NCBI GenBank assembly: GCA_963678215.1
Contig: OY782758.1
Location: forward strand, 1,736,001-1,800,000
Length of the DNA: 64,000 nt
Origin: Thiobius zoothamnicola
GTDB lineage: Bacteria; Pseudomonadota; Gammaproteobacteria; Chromatiales; Chromatiaceae
Reading direction: 5' to 3'
The translations under genes and the position numbers were made by a program. The stretch's first letter is position 1, and every line of letters starts with the position of its first letter. Shown here one piece after another: positions 26,136-35,166 of this stretch. Below the pieces are notes generated by a model, which was given only the letters and a program-made list of their open reading frames with translations, was not told where the DNA came from and did not search any database.

Positions 26136-27227
26136 ATGGCTGATATCAGCAAAGCAATTATTGAAGAAGCCCTCAAGGGTTATATTGAACCTCACTTGCA
26201 AACTGACTTGGTCAGCGCCAATTCAATCAAGGACATTGAGATTGATGGCGGTCAGGTCAAAGTCACCGTGGTGTTGGGTTTTCCGGCGAAAGGCGTGCAG
26301 GATGAAATCACCCGTGCGCTCCAGTCAGCGGTTAAATCGATTGATGGTGTGACCGACTGTCAGGTCGATCTGGGCTGGAAAGTCGTTGCGCATTCGGTGC
26401 AGAAATCCCTGAAGCCGATTGATAATGTGAAAAATATTATTGCGGTCGCCTCCGGCAAAGGTGGCGTCGGCAAGTCCACCACGGCGGTGAATCTGGCGCT
26501 GGCGTTATCTATTGAAGGCGCGCGTGTGGGTATTCTGGATGCCGATATTTACGGCCCTTCCCAACCACGCATGCTGGGTATCTCCGGTAAACCTGAATCC
26601 AAGGATGGTAATACGCTGGAGCCTATGACCAGCTACCATCTTCAGGCGATGTCGATCGGTTTCCTGGTTGATGAGGAAACGCCAATGATCTGGCGCGGCC
26701 CGATGGTGACTCAGGCGCTTGAGCAATTGCTCAACGACACCAATTGGGATGAACTGGATTATTTGGTGATTGATTTACCGCCAGGTACGGGTGACACTCA
26801 GCTGACTCTGGCGCAAAAAGTGCCGGTCTCTGGCGCCGTGGTGGTCACCACCCCGCAGGACATTGCATTGCTGGATGCGCGTAAAGGCTTCAAGATGTTT
26901 GAAAAAGTGGAAGTCCCCGTGTTGGGTATCGTGGAAAATATGTCGATCCATATCTGCTCTAAATGTGGCCATGAAGAGCATATCTTCGGCGCAGGTGGCG
27001 GTGGTCGTATGGCTGAACAATATGGTGTGGACTTTCTTGGCGCTTTGCCATTGGAGCTTCGCATCCGTGAGGAAACTGACTCAGGCAAGCCAACGGTGGT
27101 GGCTGAACCCGAAGCGCGTGTGTCGCAAATTTATCGTGAGATTGCCCGTAAAACCGCGGCTAAACTGTCGCGTCAGGCAAAAAGCTATGCCGCTAAGTTT
27201 CCGAATATTGTGATTCAAAACAACTAA
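26136..27227 (+). CDS. apbC: Mrp/ApbC iron-sulfur carrier ATPase
   Basis: A 363-residue P-loop NTPase that carries and transfers Fe-S clusters. An N-terminal MIP18/DUF59 domain (about residues 5-85) is followed by the deviant Walker A ASGKGGVGKSTTAVNLALAL, GILDADIYGPSQPRML and VIDLPPGTGDTQLTL. The cluster-binding CxxC is in HICSKCGHEEHIFG. I start at MADISKA, where homology begins and a GGAG is positioned; the frame extends further upstream without support. A strong terminator follows. Confidence 0.94.
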   Translation: MADISKAIIEEALKGYIEPHLQTDLVSANSIKDIEIDGGQVKVTVVLGFPAKGVQDEITRALQSAVKSIDGVTDCQVDLGWKVVAHSVQKSLKPIDNVKNIIAVASGKGGVGKSTTAVNLALALSIEGARVGILDADIYGPSQPRMLGISGKPESKDGNTLEPMTSYHLQAMSIGFLVDEETPMIWRGPMVTQALEQLLNDTNWDELDYLVIDLPPGTGDTQLTLAQKVPVSGAVVVTTPQDIALLDARKGFKMFEKVEVPVLGIVENMSIHICSKCGHEEHIFGAGGGGRMAEQYGVDFLGALPLELRIREETDSGKPTVVAEPEARVSQIYREIARKTAAKLSRQAKSYAAKFPNIVIQNN

Positions 27228-27254
27228 TTTCCAGTTAGTTGCGAACACAAGCCC

Positions 27255-27282
27255 AAAGCCTCGTGATCACGAGGCTTTTTTT
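27255..27282 (+). terminator. rho-independent terminator after apbC
   Basis: A perfect 24-bp palindrome (AAAGCCTCGTGA / TCACGAGGCTTT) followed directly by further T residues, 28 bp after the apbC stop. The second arm begins at once, so the RNA loop must open a few pairs. On the plus strand it is a strong intrinsic terminator. Confidence 0.9.
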
Positions 27283-27361
27283 GGTTATTTCTGTTGCATG
27301 GAAGGTGCCCGAGGGTGGCTCATATGTTATTTTTAAGTTAGCGCAAACGATTAAACTCCAC

Positions 27362-28690
27362 ATGTCAGGCAAACTTTTTATTAAAACCTACGGTTGTCAA
27401 ATGAATGAGTACGACTCGCAAAAAATGCGGGATGTACTGAGCGTTTCTCATGGACTGACGGAAACCCAACAACCGGATGATGCGGATGTGCTGTTACTGA
27501 ATACCTGTTCGATTCGTGAAAAAGCGCAGGAAAAGGTCTTTTCCCAGTTAGGCCGATGGAAAGACTGGAAACAGGAGCGACCTGGTTTAATCATTGGCGT
27601 CGGTGGTTGCGTCGCCAGTCAGGAAGGAGAAGCGATCCGCGCACGCGCGCCATTCGTGGATTTAGTGTTTGGCCCACAAACATTGCACCGTTTACCGCAC
27701 ATGCTCGATAGTGCGCGTCGCCGCCAGCCGGTTGTGGATGTCAGTTTTCCCGAAATTGAGAAGTTTGATAATCTGCCTGAACCTCGTGCAGAAGGCCCGA
27801 TGGCTTATGTTTCCATCATGGAAGGTTGCTCCAAATATTGCACGTTTTGCGTCGTGCCTTATACACGGGGTACGGAAATCAGCCGTCCGTTTGATGAAGT
27901 CATCGCCGAAATTGCGCAACTCGCCAACCAGGGCGTGCGTGAAATCAACTTGCTGGGGCAAAATGTCAATGCCTACCGGGGGCAAATGCATGATGGCGAA
28001 ATGGCTGATCTGGCTTTGTTAATTCGCTATGTCGCTGCCGTCGATGGTATTGAGCGCATTCGTTACACCACCTCGCACCCGGTTGAATTTTCTGATGCTT
28101 TAATTGACGTTTATGCCGACGTGCCTGAATTGGTCAGTCATTTGCATTTGCCAGTGCAATCCGGTTCGGATCGAATTTTAGTGGCGATGAAGCGTGGGCA
28201 CAGCGCTTTTGAATACAAACAAAAAATCAAGCGATTACGCCAGATCAGGCCGGATATCAGTCTGTCATCCGATTTCATTATTGGCTTTCCCGGTGAAACG
28301 GATGAAGACTTTTCCCATACCATGCGCCTGATTCATGAGATTGGTTTTGATCAATCATTCAGTTTTATTTACAGTCGGCGACCCGGCACACCGGCAGCGG
28401 ATCTGGTTGATGATGTGCCAGACTCGGTGAAACAGGTCCGCCTGCAACAATTGCAATCCACGATTAATAACATGGCGCAACAAATCAGTCGTCAAATGGT
28501 CGGCTCCACGCAAAAAGTGCTGGTGGATCGACCCTCACGCAAGAATCCGCAAGAAGTTTCCGGACGCACGGAAAATAATCGCGTGGTCAATTTCATTGGC
28601 CCGCCATCGTTAATTGGTCAGTTCGCCCATGTGCGGATCACTGAATCCATGCCGAATTCCCTGCGCGGCGAATGGCTGGCTGGAGCTTAG
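27362..28690 (+). CDS. miaB: tRNA-2-methylthio-N6-dimethylallyladenosine synthase MiaB
   Basis: A 442-residue radical-SAM methylthiotransferase that modifies A37 of tRNAs reading UNN codons. The N-terminal MTTase domain has cysteines in KTYGCQMNEYDS, LLNTCSIREKA and VGGCVASQEG for the auxiliary cluster. The radical-SAM motif is CSKYCTFCVVPYTRG. A C-terminal TRAM domain ends near HVRITESMPNSLRGEW. I start at MSGKLFIKTYGC; the longer frame begins in the apbC terminator region. It heads miaB-phoH-ybeY-corC. Confidence 0.95.
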   Translation: MSGKLFIKTYGCQMNEYDSQKMRDVLSVSHGLTETQQPDDADVLLLNTCSIREKAQEKVFSQLGRWKDWKQERPGLIIGVGGCVASQEGEAIRARAPFVDLVFGPQTLHRLPHMLDSARRRQPVVDVSFPEIEKFDNLPEPRAEGPMAYVSIMEGCSKYCTFCVVPYTRGTEISRPFDEVIAEIAQLANQGVREINLLGQNVNAYRGQMHDGEMADLALLIRYVAAVDGIERIRYTTSHPVEFSDALIDVYADVPELVSHLHLPVQSGSDRILVAMKRGHSAFEYKQKIKRLRQIRPDISLSSDFIIGFPGETDEDFSHTMRLIHEIGFDQSFSFIYSRRPGTPAADLVDDVPDSVKQVRLQQLQSTINNMAQQISRQMVGSTQKVLVDRPSRKNPQEVSGRTENNRVVNFIGPPSLIGQFAHVRITESMPNSLRGEWLAGA

Positions 28691-28729
28691 CAGCCTGTTA
28701 ATGATATCAACCAAATTGGGCGAGCCACA

Positions 28730-29695
28730 CTGAATTCACAGAATTTCTCACTTGAACCGGAAGATAATCAGCGCCTGCGCAATTTATGCGGACAGTTAAA
28801 TGAGCATTTGCGCCAGCTTGAGCAAGGTCTGGATATTCAGATCCATAATCATGGCAATCATTTCCGTCTATCTGGCGATGACCAGGCGATTCAGGCTGGA
28901 CGCGATGTTTTGCAGGATCTTTATGCAGCGACCGCGCATGAAACATTGGACCCGCCACGCGTGCATCTTTTTCTCCAGGAAGCGGGCATTGAACGTTTGC
29001 TGCAAGCGCAAACATCCGTGCCGGATACCCACATTAAAACACGCGGTGGTCTGATCAAGCCGCGCGGTGCCAATCAGGCGGCATATGTCAATAAAATCAT
29101 GCGCCATGATATGAATTTTGGTATCGGGCCTGCCGGTACTGGAAAGACTTATTTGGCCGTGGCCTGCGCGGTTGACGCTTTGGAGAATGAACAGATCCGG
29201 CGCATCTTACTGGTTCGACCTGCGGTCGAAGCCGGGGAGCGGCTCGGTTTTCTGCCGGGTGATTTGACGCAAAAAATTGATCCCTATTTGCGCCCTTTAT
29301 ATGACGCTTTGTATGAGATGCTGGGATTTGAAAAGGTCAACAAACTGATTGAGCGTAATGTGATTGAAGTCGCGCCGCTCGCCTATATGCGTGGCCGCAC
29401 CTTGAATGACGCTTTCATCATTTTGGACGAGGCACAAAACACCACGCCGGAACAAATGAAAATGTTTCTAACCCGCTTGGGATTTGGCTCCACCGCCGTC
29501 ATTACCGGGGATGTGACCCAGATTGATTTACCCCGTGGTCAGCAGTCCGGTCTCCGGCAAGCGATGGTTGTGTTGCAAAATATCAACGACATCAGCTTCA
29601 CGCTTTTCAATTCACGGGATGTCATACGGCACACTCTGGTGCAGAAAGTGGTGCAGGCTTATGGGCGATACGAGCCATCAGCATCGTCAGCATGA
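28730..29695 (+). CDS. phoH: PhoH-family ATPase (YbeZ), likely non-ATG start
   Basis: A protein of about 321 residues with a P-loop NTPase domain: GPAGTGKTYLAVACAVDAL, then VRPAVEAGERLGFLPGDL, then IILDEAQNTTPEQMKMFLTRLG. Family N-terminal homology (NFSLEPEDNQRLRNLCG) begins right after codon CTG at 28730. There is no in-frame ATG, GTG or TTG between the miaB stop and a TTG at 28808, which would delete that conserved part. I therefore propose CTG at 28730; ATT at 28715 is another option. The frame is the same as miaB. YbeZ partners YbeY in rRNA processing. Its stop overlaps ybeY by 4 bp. Confidence 0.88.
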   Translation: MNSQNFSLEPEDNQRLRNLCGQLNEHLRQLEQGLDIQIHNHGNHFRLSGDDQAIQAGRDVLQDLYAATAHETLDPPRVHLFLQEAGIERLLQAQTSVPDTHIKTRGGLIKPRGANQAAYVNKIMRHDMNFGIGPAGTGKTYLAVACAVDALENEQIRRILLVRPAVEAGERLGFLPGDLTQKIDPYLRPLYDALYEMLGFEKVNKLIERNVIEVAPLAYMRGRTLNDAFIILDEAQNTTPEQMKMFLTRLGFGSTAVITGDVTQIDLPRGQQSGLRQAMVVLQNINDISFTLFNSRDVIRHTLVQKVVQAYGRYEPSASSA

Positions 29696-30141
29696 AACTC
29701 ACGATACAATATGCGATACAGGCGGATGGTTTACCCACGGAAGCGGATTTCACCGCCTGGGTTATGGCGGCTTTACCGGATGGTTCGCCGGATGAATTAA
29801 GCATCCGGGTGGTTGATGCGGAAGAAAGTCGGCAGTTAAATAACACTTATCGGGGCAAAGATCGGCCAACCAATGTGTTGTCTTTTCCTTTTGAGGCCCC
29901 ATCTGCAATAGTATTCGATTATTTGGGCGACCTGGCGATCTGCGCCTCGGTGGTTGAACAGGAAGCGATTGAACAACGCAAAAATCTGTCTGCCCATTGG
30001 GCGCACATGGTGGTGCATGGCGTATTACACCTTTGCGGACATGATCACCAAACCGAAACGATGGCGGAGGCGATGGAGATGTTGGAGCGTAATATATTAA
30101 GTCGGTTTGATTTCCCCGATCCTTATGAACATGATGAGTAA
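29692..30141 (+). CDS. ybeY: endoribonuclease YbeY
   Basis: A 149-residue zinc-dependent RNase needed for 16S rRNA 3'-end maturation and ribosome quality control. The metal site HGVLHLCGHDH is intact and RGKDRPTNVLSFPFE is the conserved substrate-side segment. The start ATG overlaps the phoH stop and the gene overlaps corC, so the three are coupled. Confidence 0.95.
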   Translation: MKLTIQYAIQADGLPTEADFTAWVMAALPDGSPDELSIRVVDAEESRQLNNTYRGKDRPTNVLSFPFEAPSAIVFDYLGDLAICASVVEQEAIEQRKNLSAHWAHMVVHGVLHLCGHDHQTETMAEAMEMLERNILSRFDFPDPYEHDE

Positions 30142-30973
30142 CGAAGATCAACCCCAGAGTGGCTCACTGACCGGACGTTGGTGGGAAAACTGGTTTTCCG
30201 ACAGTAGCAGCGAACCGCAAACCAAAGAACAACTGGTCGATTTACTGCGCCAGGCGAAGAACCGCGCATTATTTAATACCGATGCCCTGGCGATGATGGA
30301 AGGCGTGCTGCAAGTCTCGGACTTGCGTGTACGCGATATCATGATTCCACGCGCCAACATGATCGTGGTGAACAAAGATGATGATTTGCAGGATATCCTG
30401 CCGATTGTCGTGGAATCCGCGCATTCACGCTTCCCTGTCATCGGTGATGACAAAGCGGAAGTGGTCGGCACTTTATTGGCGAAAGATTTATTGCAATATT
30501 TTTGCGAAGGGGCTGAGAAATTCAAACTACGGGAGATTGTCCGTTCAGCGGTCTTTGTTCCTGAAAGCAAGCCATTGGATGTGTTGCTCAAAGAATTCCG
30601 GGTCAGCCGTAATCATATGGCAATTGTTGTGGATGAATATGGCGCGGCGGCCGGGTTGGTCACGATTGAAGATGTGCTTGAGCAAATCGTCGGCGAAATC
30701 GAGGATGAATACGATTTTGACGAAGGTGCTTTTATTATGCGGCGTGATGAACGCACATTCACGGTCAAGGCGCACACCATCATTGGCGAATTTAACGAAT
30801 ATTTTAATACGGGCTTCGCTGATGACAGCTATGACACCATCGGCGGCTTGGTGCTCAATGCGTTAGGCCATGTGCCTGAACGCGGCGAAACGGTGGAAAT
30901 CAACGGTCTGCATTTTAAAGTGATCGCTGCCAGTCACCGTAAAATTCGTTTATTACAGGTGAAGACGGGATAG
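30131..30973 (+). CDS. corC: CorC/HlyC-family CBS-domain protein (YbeX)
   Basis: A cytosolic protein of about 280 residues with two CBS domains (VRDIMIPRANMIVVNKDDD and a second around AVFVPESKPLDVLLKEF) and a C-terminal CorC_HlyC domain (DDSYDTIGGLVLNALGHVPERG). No membrane part is present, unlike larger homologues. It is linked to magnesium/cobalt efflux and, as YbeX, to ribosome metabolism. Three near ATGs (30125, 30131, 30134) overlap the ybeY end; the exact start is uncertain by three codons. The lnt gene that often follows is absent. Confidence 0.9.
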   Translation: MMSNEDQPQSGSLTGRWWENWFSDSSSEPQTKEQLVDLLRQAKNRALFNTDALAMMEGVLQVSDLRVRDIMIPRANMIVVNKDDDLQDILPIVVESAHSRFPVIGDDKAEVVGTLLAKDLLQYFCEGAEKFKLREIVRSAVFVPESKPLDVLLKEFRVSRNHMAIVVDEYGAAAGLVTIEDVLEQIVGEIEDEYDFDEGAFIMRRDERTFTVKAHTIIGEFNEYFNTGFADDSYDTIGGLVLNALGHVPERGETVEINGLHFKVIAASHRKIRLLQVKTG

Positions 30974-30996
30974 CCATCCGCCGTTTTATCAATCCA

Positions 30997-31386
30997 TCAA
31001 TCTGAATTTGTTGCAGGCTTTGGTGAAATCACATAGTGACTGATCAGTCCCGTACGTCGATCAAATGGAAATGCCAGGACATAACCATTGCCATATTCGC
31101 TCTGAATGGTTTCAGGGCCGACAAGATATGCCGGAAATTCATCATAATCATAATAAGCTGTGGATTCTCCGAGTAGCGCCTTGATTTCCTCCACCTTCAT
31201 CGTCGTGATTTCATAAGTATCCAACAGGGAAAATACCATTTCGCCTCGGTCTTTTTGAGAAGCGCTTGACCAAGCGTCGGCGGAGAAATCGCGAGTACCC
31301 AAAGCTTTTATCGCTTCCAGTGAATCTGATGAACAGCCAGCGATACCGAATGCCAGCAGAAACAATCCTGATAAAATTTTTTTCAT
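30997..31386 (-). CDS. small lipoprotein, BamE/OmlA-like fold possible
   Basis: A 129-residue protein with a lipobox (MKKILSGLFLLAFGIAGC, acylated Cys at 18). The mature part contains MKVEEIKALLGESTAYYDYDE followed by VGPETIQSEYGNGYVLAFPF. That recalls the SmpA/OmlA small-lipoprotein pattern (helix plus G-x-P/S, then strands with a hydrophobic end). No named family is certain. It sits between convergent corC and codirectional mtaB, 32 bp after the latter's stop on the minus strand. Confidence 0.7.
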   Translation of the reverse strand: MKKILSGLFLLAFGIAGCSSDSLEAIKALGTRDFSADAWSSASQKDRGEMVFSLLDTYEITTMKVEEIKALLGESTAYYDYDEFPAYLVGPETIQSEYGNGYVLAFPFDRRTGLISHYVISPKPATNSD

Positions 31387-31418
31387 AAGAAACTCCGGTT
31401 ACTTTTTCTGGATCAATT

Positions 31419-32738
31419 TCATCGTTGATGATCTAAATTTGATTTAGTCACACGCTGATCAACGGATTCAAGCCTCCCCAATAATGTGTTTCCACCGGAA
31501 TCAAGCTGCTCCAAGCGGACTTTAACCAACTGATTCTGCAAGTCATGCGGCGAATGCATGGCCACCCGCAAAAAGTGAGGCGTGTATCCTACCCATTGGC
31601 CAAGATCGTCCTGATTTTCGACCAGCACTTCGTATTGCTTGCCGACAAACTGCCGCAGGATTTCAGCTTTATGCTGGGCGACCAATGCATGTAACTGTTG
31701 ACTGCGTTCCCGTTTGACGGATCGTTCCACTGGTGATGGCAGGCTGGCCGCTTTGGTGCCGACGCGCGCTGAATAGCTGAAAATGTGTACATGTGCGAAG
31801 CGTATCTGTTCAACATAATCCAATGTTTCCCGCCATTCGGTTGCTGTTTCTCCTGGAAATCCGACGATAATGTCTGTGGTTACGATAAAATCCTTGATCT
31901 GTTGACGTGCCTGATGGACGAGTTCGGCAAATTCAGCGGTTTTACAGCGACGCGACATTCGCTTAAGTACGCTGTCTGAACCGGACTGGATGGGTAGATG
32001 TAAATGTGGCATCAGGCGTGAATTGGCAAACAGGCACCAGAAATCAGTCGGCAGATCCCAAGGCTCGACCGAACCCAAGCGGATGCGGGGGATGCTCGTA
32101 TTCCGCAACACCGATTCGATAAGGTCACTCAACGTTAAACCCAAGTCAGTACCATATCCCCCCAAATGCACGCCAGCCAGCACCACTTCATGAATGCCTT
32201 GCCGCTCCAGGGATTGGATTTCAGCCACCACTTCATCAATCGGGCGGCTACGCTCGTTCCCCCGTGCCAAAGTCACGACACAATAAGTACAACGGTAACG
32301 GCAACCATCCTGTACTTTAATAAAAGCGCGTTGGCGACCGCGCATTAATAGCGGGATGGCGTCCGGCTCCATACCGCCCTGAGGCATAACCGGCCAATCG
32401 ACGATTTGCCGCGTCATATCTATCAGACGCTCCTTATCCTGATTCGGAACCACCAAGTCAACGCCCAGTTCGTCAGCCGCCTGGTCCGGCGATAAGGTTG
32501 CATAACAGCCGCTAATCACCAGTTTCGCATGGGGATTATGGCGTTGCGCGCGACGAATCAGGTTCCGTGATTTACGTGCCGATTCCTGCGTAACCGCGCA
32601 AGTATTCACCACCACCAAGTCGGCTTGCGCCACATCTTCAGTCAGGTTGAAACCTTGCTGCAAAAAATCGCGTGACCAGGTTTCCAGTTCGGCTTCATTC
32701 AACCGGCAACCCAAAGCTTGCAAATAGACGTGTTTCAT
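31419..32738 (-). CDS. mtaB: tRNA t6A37 methylthiotransferase MtaB
   Basis: A 439-residue radical-SAM methylthiotransferase that makes ms2t6A at position 37 of ANN-decoding tRNAs. The N-terminal cysteines are in QALGCRLNEAE, VNTCAVTQESA and ISGCYATLSP, and the radical-SAM motif is CRYRCTYCVVTLARG. VHLGGYGTDLG separates MtaB from MiaB, which has GQNVNAYRG at this place. A TRAM domain closes the protein. It overlaps recO by 4 bp, so it is coupled to the recO-era-rnc cluster. Confidence 0.9.
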   Translation of the reverse strand: MKHVYLQALGCRLNEAELETWSRDFLQQGFNLTEDVAQADLVVVNTCAVTQESARKSRNLIRRAQRHNPHAKLVISGCYATLSPDQAADELGVDLVVPNQDKERLIDMTRQIVDWPVMPQGGMEPDAIPLLMRGRQRAFIKVQDGCRYRCTYCVVTLARGNERSRPIDEVVAEIQSLERQGIHEVVLAGVHLGGYGTDLGLTLSDLIESVLRNTSIPRIRLGSVEPWDLPTDFWCLFANSRLMPHLHLPIQSGSDSVLKRMSRRCKTAEFAELVHQARQQIKDFIVTTDIIVGFPGETATEWRETLDYVEQIRFAHVHIFSYSARVGTKAASLPSPVERSVKRERSQQLHALVAQHKAEILRQFVGKQYEVLVENQDDLGQWVGYTPHFLRVAMHSPHDLQNQLVKVRLEQLDSGGNTLLGRLESVDQRVTKSNLDHQR

Positions 32739-33436
32739 CGAAACAGACTGCGACTCTTCAATGGCCGACCTTGCAAGTAATAATCCAGCACATGCCGCAA
32801 TAATCGACGGGCTTCTTTACGTTGCTGATCGGATAAAATGGTTTCATTCGCCAGTGCCAGAAAGGTCGCGCCTTGAATGCCAAGCGGGTGATGGGTTTCA
32901 CAAAGACAGGGTCCATCTTCTATTCGATACTGATAATAAGTTTCGGCATTCAATGGCTGTCCGGCATGATCATGCGTCAAATGTAATCCAATACCCAATT
33001 CCTCCAGCAATCGACACTCAAACTGGCGCAACACCGGCTCTAATGTGGCGTGCTGATCTGTGCTCTCTAATAAGGCGGACAAAGTTGCCGTATAATGCGC
33101 GAAAATGGCGAGTTGCGGCTCCTGTCGTCCTAACAAATGCAACAACAATTCATTCAGGTAAAGTCCGCAATACAGTCTTTTGTATTTCAGTCGGTGCGCT
33201 GGCCCGGCTGGTTCGACCCGATGTAGCGACGGTGTTTCACCCCGTCCGCGCCAGACTGCCATCAATGGGGTGAAAGGTTGCAGTAACCCTTGCCGCCCTG
33301 ATCGGCTGTTCAGCGCGCCTTTGGCGAACACGGTCATGCGTCCGCAATCCCGGGTGAGCAGTTCGACCAGCAAACTGTTCTCCGCAAAGCGGCGAGTGTG
33401 CAATACATAAGCCGGTTGCAGTTCAGCCAAAGACAT
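32735..33436 (-). CDS. recO: DNA repair protein RecO
   Basis: A 233-residue recombination mediator that helps RecA load on SSB-coated DNA. The N-terminal OB fold is clear (AYVLHTRRFAENSLLVELLTRDCGRMTVFAKGA). A helical C-terminal domain follows, with LYLNELLLHLLGRQEP and FECRLLEELG. Length is normal. It lies 49 bp after era and overlaps mtaB by 4 bp. Confidence 0.93.
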   Translation of the reverse strand: MSLAELQPAYVLHTRRFAENSLLVELLTRDCGRMTVFAKGALNSRSGRQGLLQPFTPLMAVWRGRGETPSLHRVEPAGPAHRLKYKRLYCGLYLNELLLHLLGRQEPQLAIFAHYTATLSALLESTDQHATLEPVLRQFECRLLEELGIGLHLTHDHAGQPLNAETYYQYRIEDGPCLCETHHPLGIQGATFLALANETILSDQQRKEARRLLRHVLDYYLQGRPLKSRSLFR

Positions 33437-33485
33437 GGGTCAGATGACGGAATGCTGGATCATCACGCTGGACATCACGGTTTAT

Positions 33486-34382
33486 TTAACTGGAATAACC
33501 CAGTTGTGCCAAACTGGCTTCGTCACTTGACCAACTCCGCTTGACCTTGATCCAAACATCCAAATGCACCCGCGTATGGAAAAACTCACACATTTGTTGA
33601 CGAGCCGCTGTCGCCGCCGCCTTCAGTGTCCCTCCGCCTTTGCCTAACAAAATGCCGCGCTGGCTGTCACGTTCGATCCAGATTACGGCACCAATCACAT
33701 AACGCTCGGGTTCTTCAGTGAAAGTCTCAATCTCCACGGTTGTCACATAGGGCAATTCTTTATGATATCGGCGGACAATTTGCTCACGTAACAATTCTGC
33801 GGCGAAGAAACGCTCTGGACGATCAGAGATTTGATCTTCCGGGAAGATGGGTTCGCCCAAGGGCAAATGGGACAGAACTGCATCAGACAAGACATCCATT
33901 TGTACGCCATTGCGCGCGGAAACCGGTATGATCTGAGCAAAATGATACCGCTCAGCCAACTCGGATAAATAAGGCAACAAACGCGCTTTATGTTGAACGA
34001 GATCAACCTTATTCACCACGCCGATGCAAGGCGTGCCTGCCTGAGTGATTTTGTCCAGCGCAATCTGGTCTTCGTCTGTCCAGACCAAGGCCTGACAAAC
34101 CAATAAAACCAGATCCACATCCAGTAAGGCGGTATTCGCGGTGCGATTGAGATAACGGTTCATCGCTTTGCCGCCACGTTGGTGCATCCCGGGCGTATCC
34201 ACATAGGCGACCTGACCAGTGGGTGAACTTTTAATGCCAAGAATGCGGTGGCGTGTCGTCTGCGGCTTGTGCGAGGTGATCGCCATCTTTTGTCCCAGCA
34301 AGCGATTTAATAAGGTTGATTTGCCGACATTAGGTCGCCCCACCAAGGCGGCATACCCACTATGGTAATTTGCTTCATTCAT
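33486..34382 (-). CDS. era: GTPase Era
   Basis: A 298-residue GTPase for 30S assembly. G1 is GRPNVGKSTLLNRLLG, G3 is DTPGMH, G4 is NKVD, and the C-terminal KH domain carries RGILLGKGGGTLKAAATAAR for 16S rRNA 3'-end binding. It overlaps rnc by 4 bp, giving the classical rnc-era-recO order. Confidence 0.96.
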   Translation of the reverse strand: MNEANYHSGYAALVGRPNVGKSTLLNRLLGQKMAITSHKPQTTRHRILGIKSSPTGQVAYVDTPGMHQRGGKAMNRYLNRTANTALLDVDLVLLVCQALVWTDEDQIALDKITQAGTPCIGVVNKVDLVQHKARLLPYLSELAERYHFAQIIPVSARNGVQMDVLSDAVLSHLPLGEPIFPEDQISDRPERFFAAELLREQIVRRYHKELPYVTTVEIETFTEEPERYVIGAVIWIERDSQRGILLGKGGGTLKAAATAARQQMCEFFHTRVHLDVWIKVKRSWSSDEASLAQLGYSS

Positions 34383-35104
34383 GATAATTGCCTCAATACC
34401 GCCGCTGCCGCCTGTTGCTCCGCTTTACGGCGGCTGGTGTCCTGACCGACAGCACTTAAGGATAACCCGTTGACTTGGCAGCTCACCACAAACACCGGGT
34501 TATGTTGTTTACCCTTGGTTTGTTGGATGGCGTAAATGGGTAAATCCAGTCCTCTGGATTGCAGCAGTTCTTGCAAACGGGTTTTCGGATCTTTCAACTG
34601 TAAAGCCTCAGCCGGATTATCCAGATATCGAACCAGCAAACGACGCACCAGCGCGCGCGCCTCCTGTATGCCGCCATCCAGATACACTGCCGCAATGATC
34701 GCTTCAATCGCATCCGACAAGGTTGATTCGCGCTCTGATCCGCCGCTCAATAATTCGCCTTGTCCCAAATTCAAAGCAGTGCCCAATTGTAAATCCCGGG
34801 CGATTGCCGCCAGCGTTTCACCTTTCACCAGGTGAGCGCGCATGCGACTCAGTTTGCCTTCATCTGCTTCGCTAACGCGATGATATAAATGATCCGCCAC
34901 CTCAAAACCCAAAATGGCGTCTCCCAAAAACTCCAGCCGTTCATTATGTTGCGTACCTGCGCTGCGATGCGTTAAGGCGCGCGTCAATAAATGTATATCG
35001 TTGAAGGTATAGCCCAGCTTATTTTGCAGTACAGTCAGTGTCACAATCAGGTAAAGGGTGATGTGCTTGTCGAAGACAAGGGATGAGTCAGGTGGTATCG
35101 TCAA
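34379..35104 (-). CDS. rnc: ribonuclease III
   Basis: A double-strand RNA endonuclease. The catalytic domain has HNERLEFLGDAILGFEVAD and a second acidic site in SDAIEAIIAAVYLDGG. The C-terminal dsRBD begins at DPKTRLQELLQSRG and ends in AEQQAAAAVL. The frame from TTG at 35104 gives 241 residues and has AGGTGG seven bases ahead. GTG at 35044 gives 221 residues, closer to the usual 226 or so, but no clear ribosome site. An inverted repeat spans the TTG and may regulate expression. Confidence 0.93.
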   Translation of the reverse strand: MTIPPDSSLVFDKHITLYLIVTLTVLQNKLGYTFNDIHLLTRALTHRSAGTQHNERLEFLGDAILGFEVADHLYHRVSEADEGKLSRMRAHLVKGETLAAIARDLQLGTALNLGQGELLSGGSERESTLSDAIEAIIAAVYLDGGIQEARALVRRLLVRYLDNPAEALQLKDPKTRLQELLQSRGLDLPIYAIQQTKGKQHNPVFVVSCQVNGLSLSAVGQDTSRRKAEQQAAAAVLRQLS

Positions 35105-35116
35105 GGTGATACCACC
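35091..35116 (-). promoter_or_regulatory. inverted repeat at the rnc translation start
   Basis: GGTGGTATC and GATACCACC form a perfect 9-bp stem with an 8-nt loop. In the mRNA the stem contains the AGGTGG ribosome site and the loop contains the candidate TTG start. RNase III of E. coli cleaves a hairpin in its own leader, so this could be the local autoregulatory site. Confidence 0.5.
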
Positions 35117-35127
35117 TAAAAGGAAAA

Positions 35128-35144
35128 GCGGCTTTATCCGCCGC
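35128..35144 (-). terminator. weak hairpin between lepB and rnc
   Basis: A 5-bp stem (GCGGC / GCCGC) with a 7-nt loop lies about 25 bp past the lepB stop on the minus strand and is followed by TTTT. It is too weak for full termination and may attenuate read-through from lepB into rnc. Confidence 0.35.
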
Positions 35145-35166
35145 CATTTTTATGTGATTTCAAAGG

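Noticed and set aside
26863..27213. Plus-strand frame inside apbC in another phase
   Set aside because: Overlaps the certain apbC frame completely.
30378..30866. 162-codon frame inside corC
   Set aside because: Out-of-phase shadow of corC; the CBS domain frame is clear.
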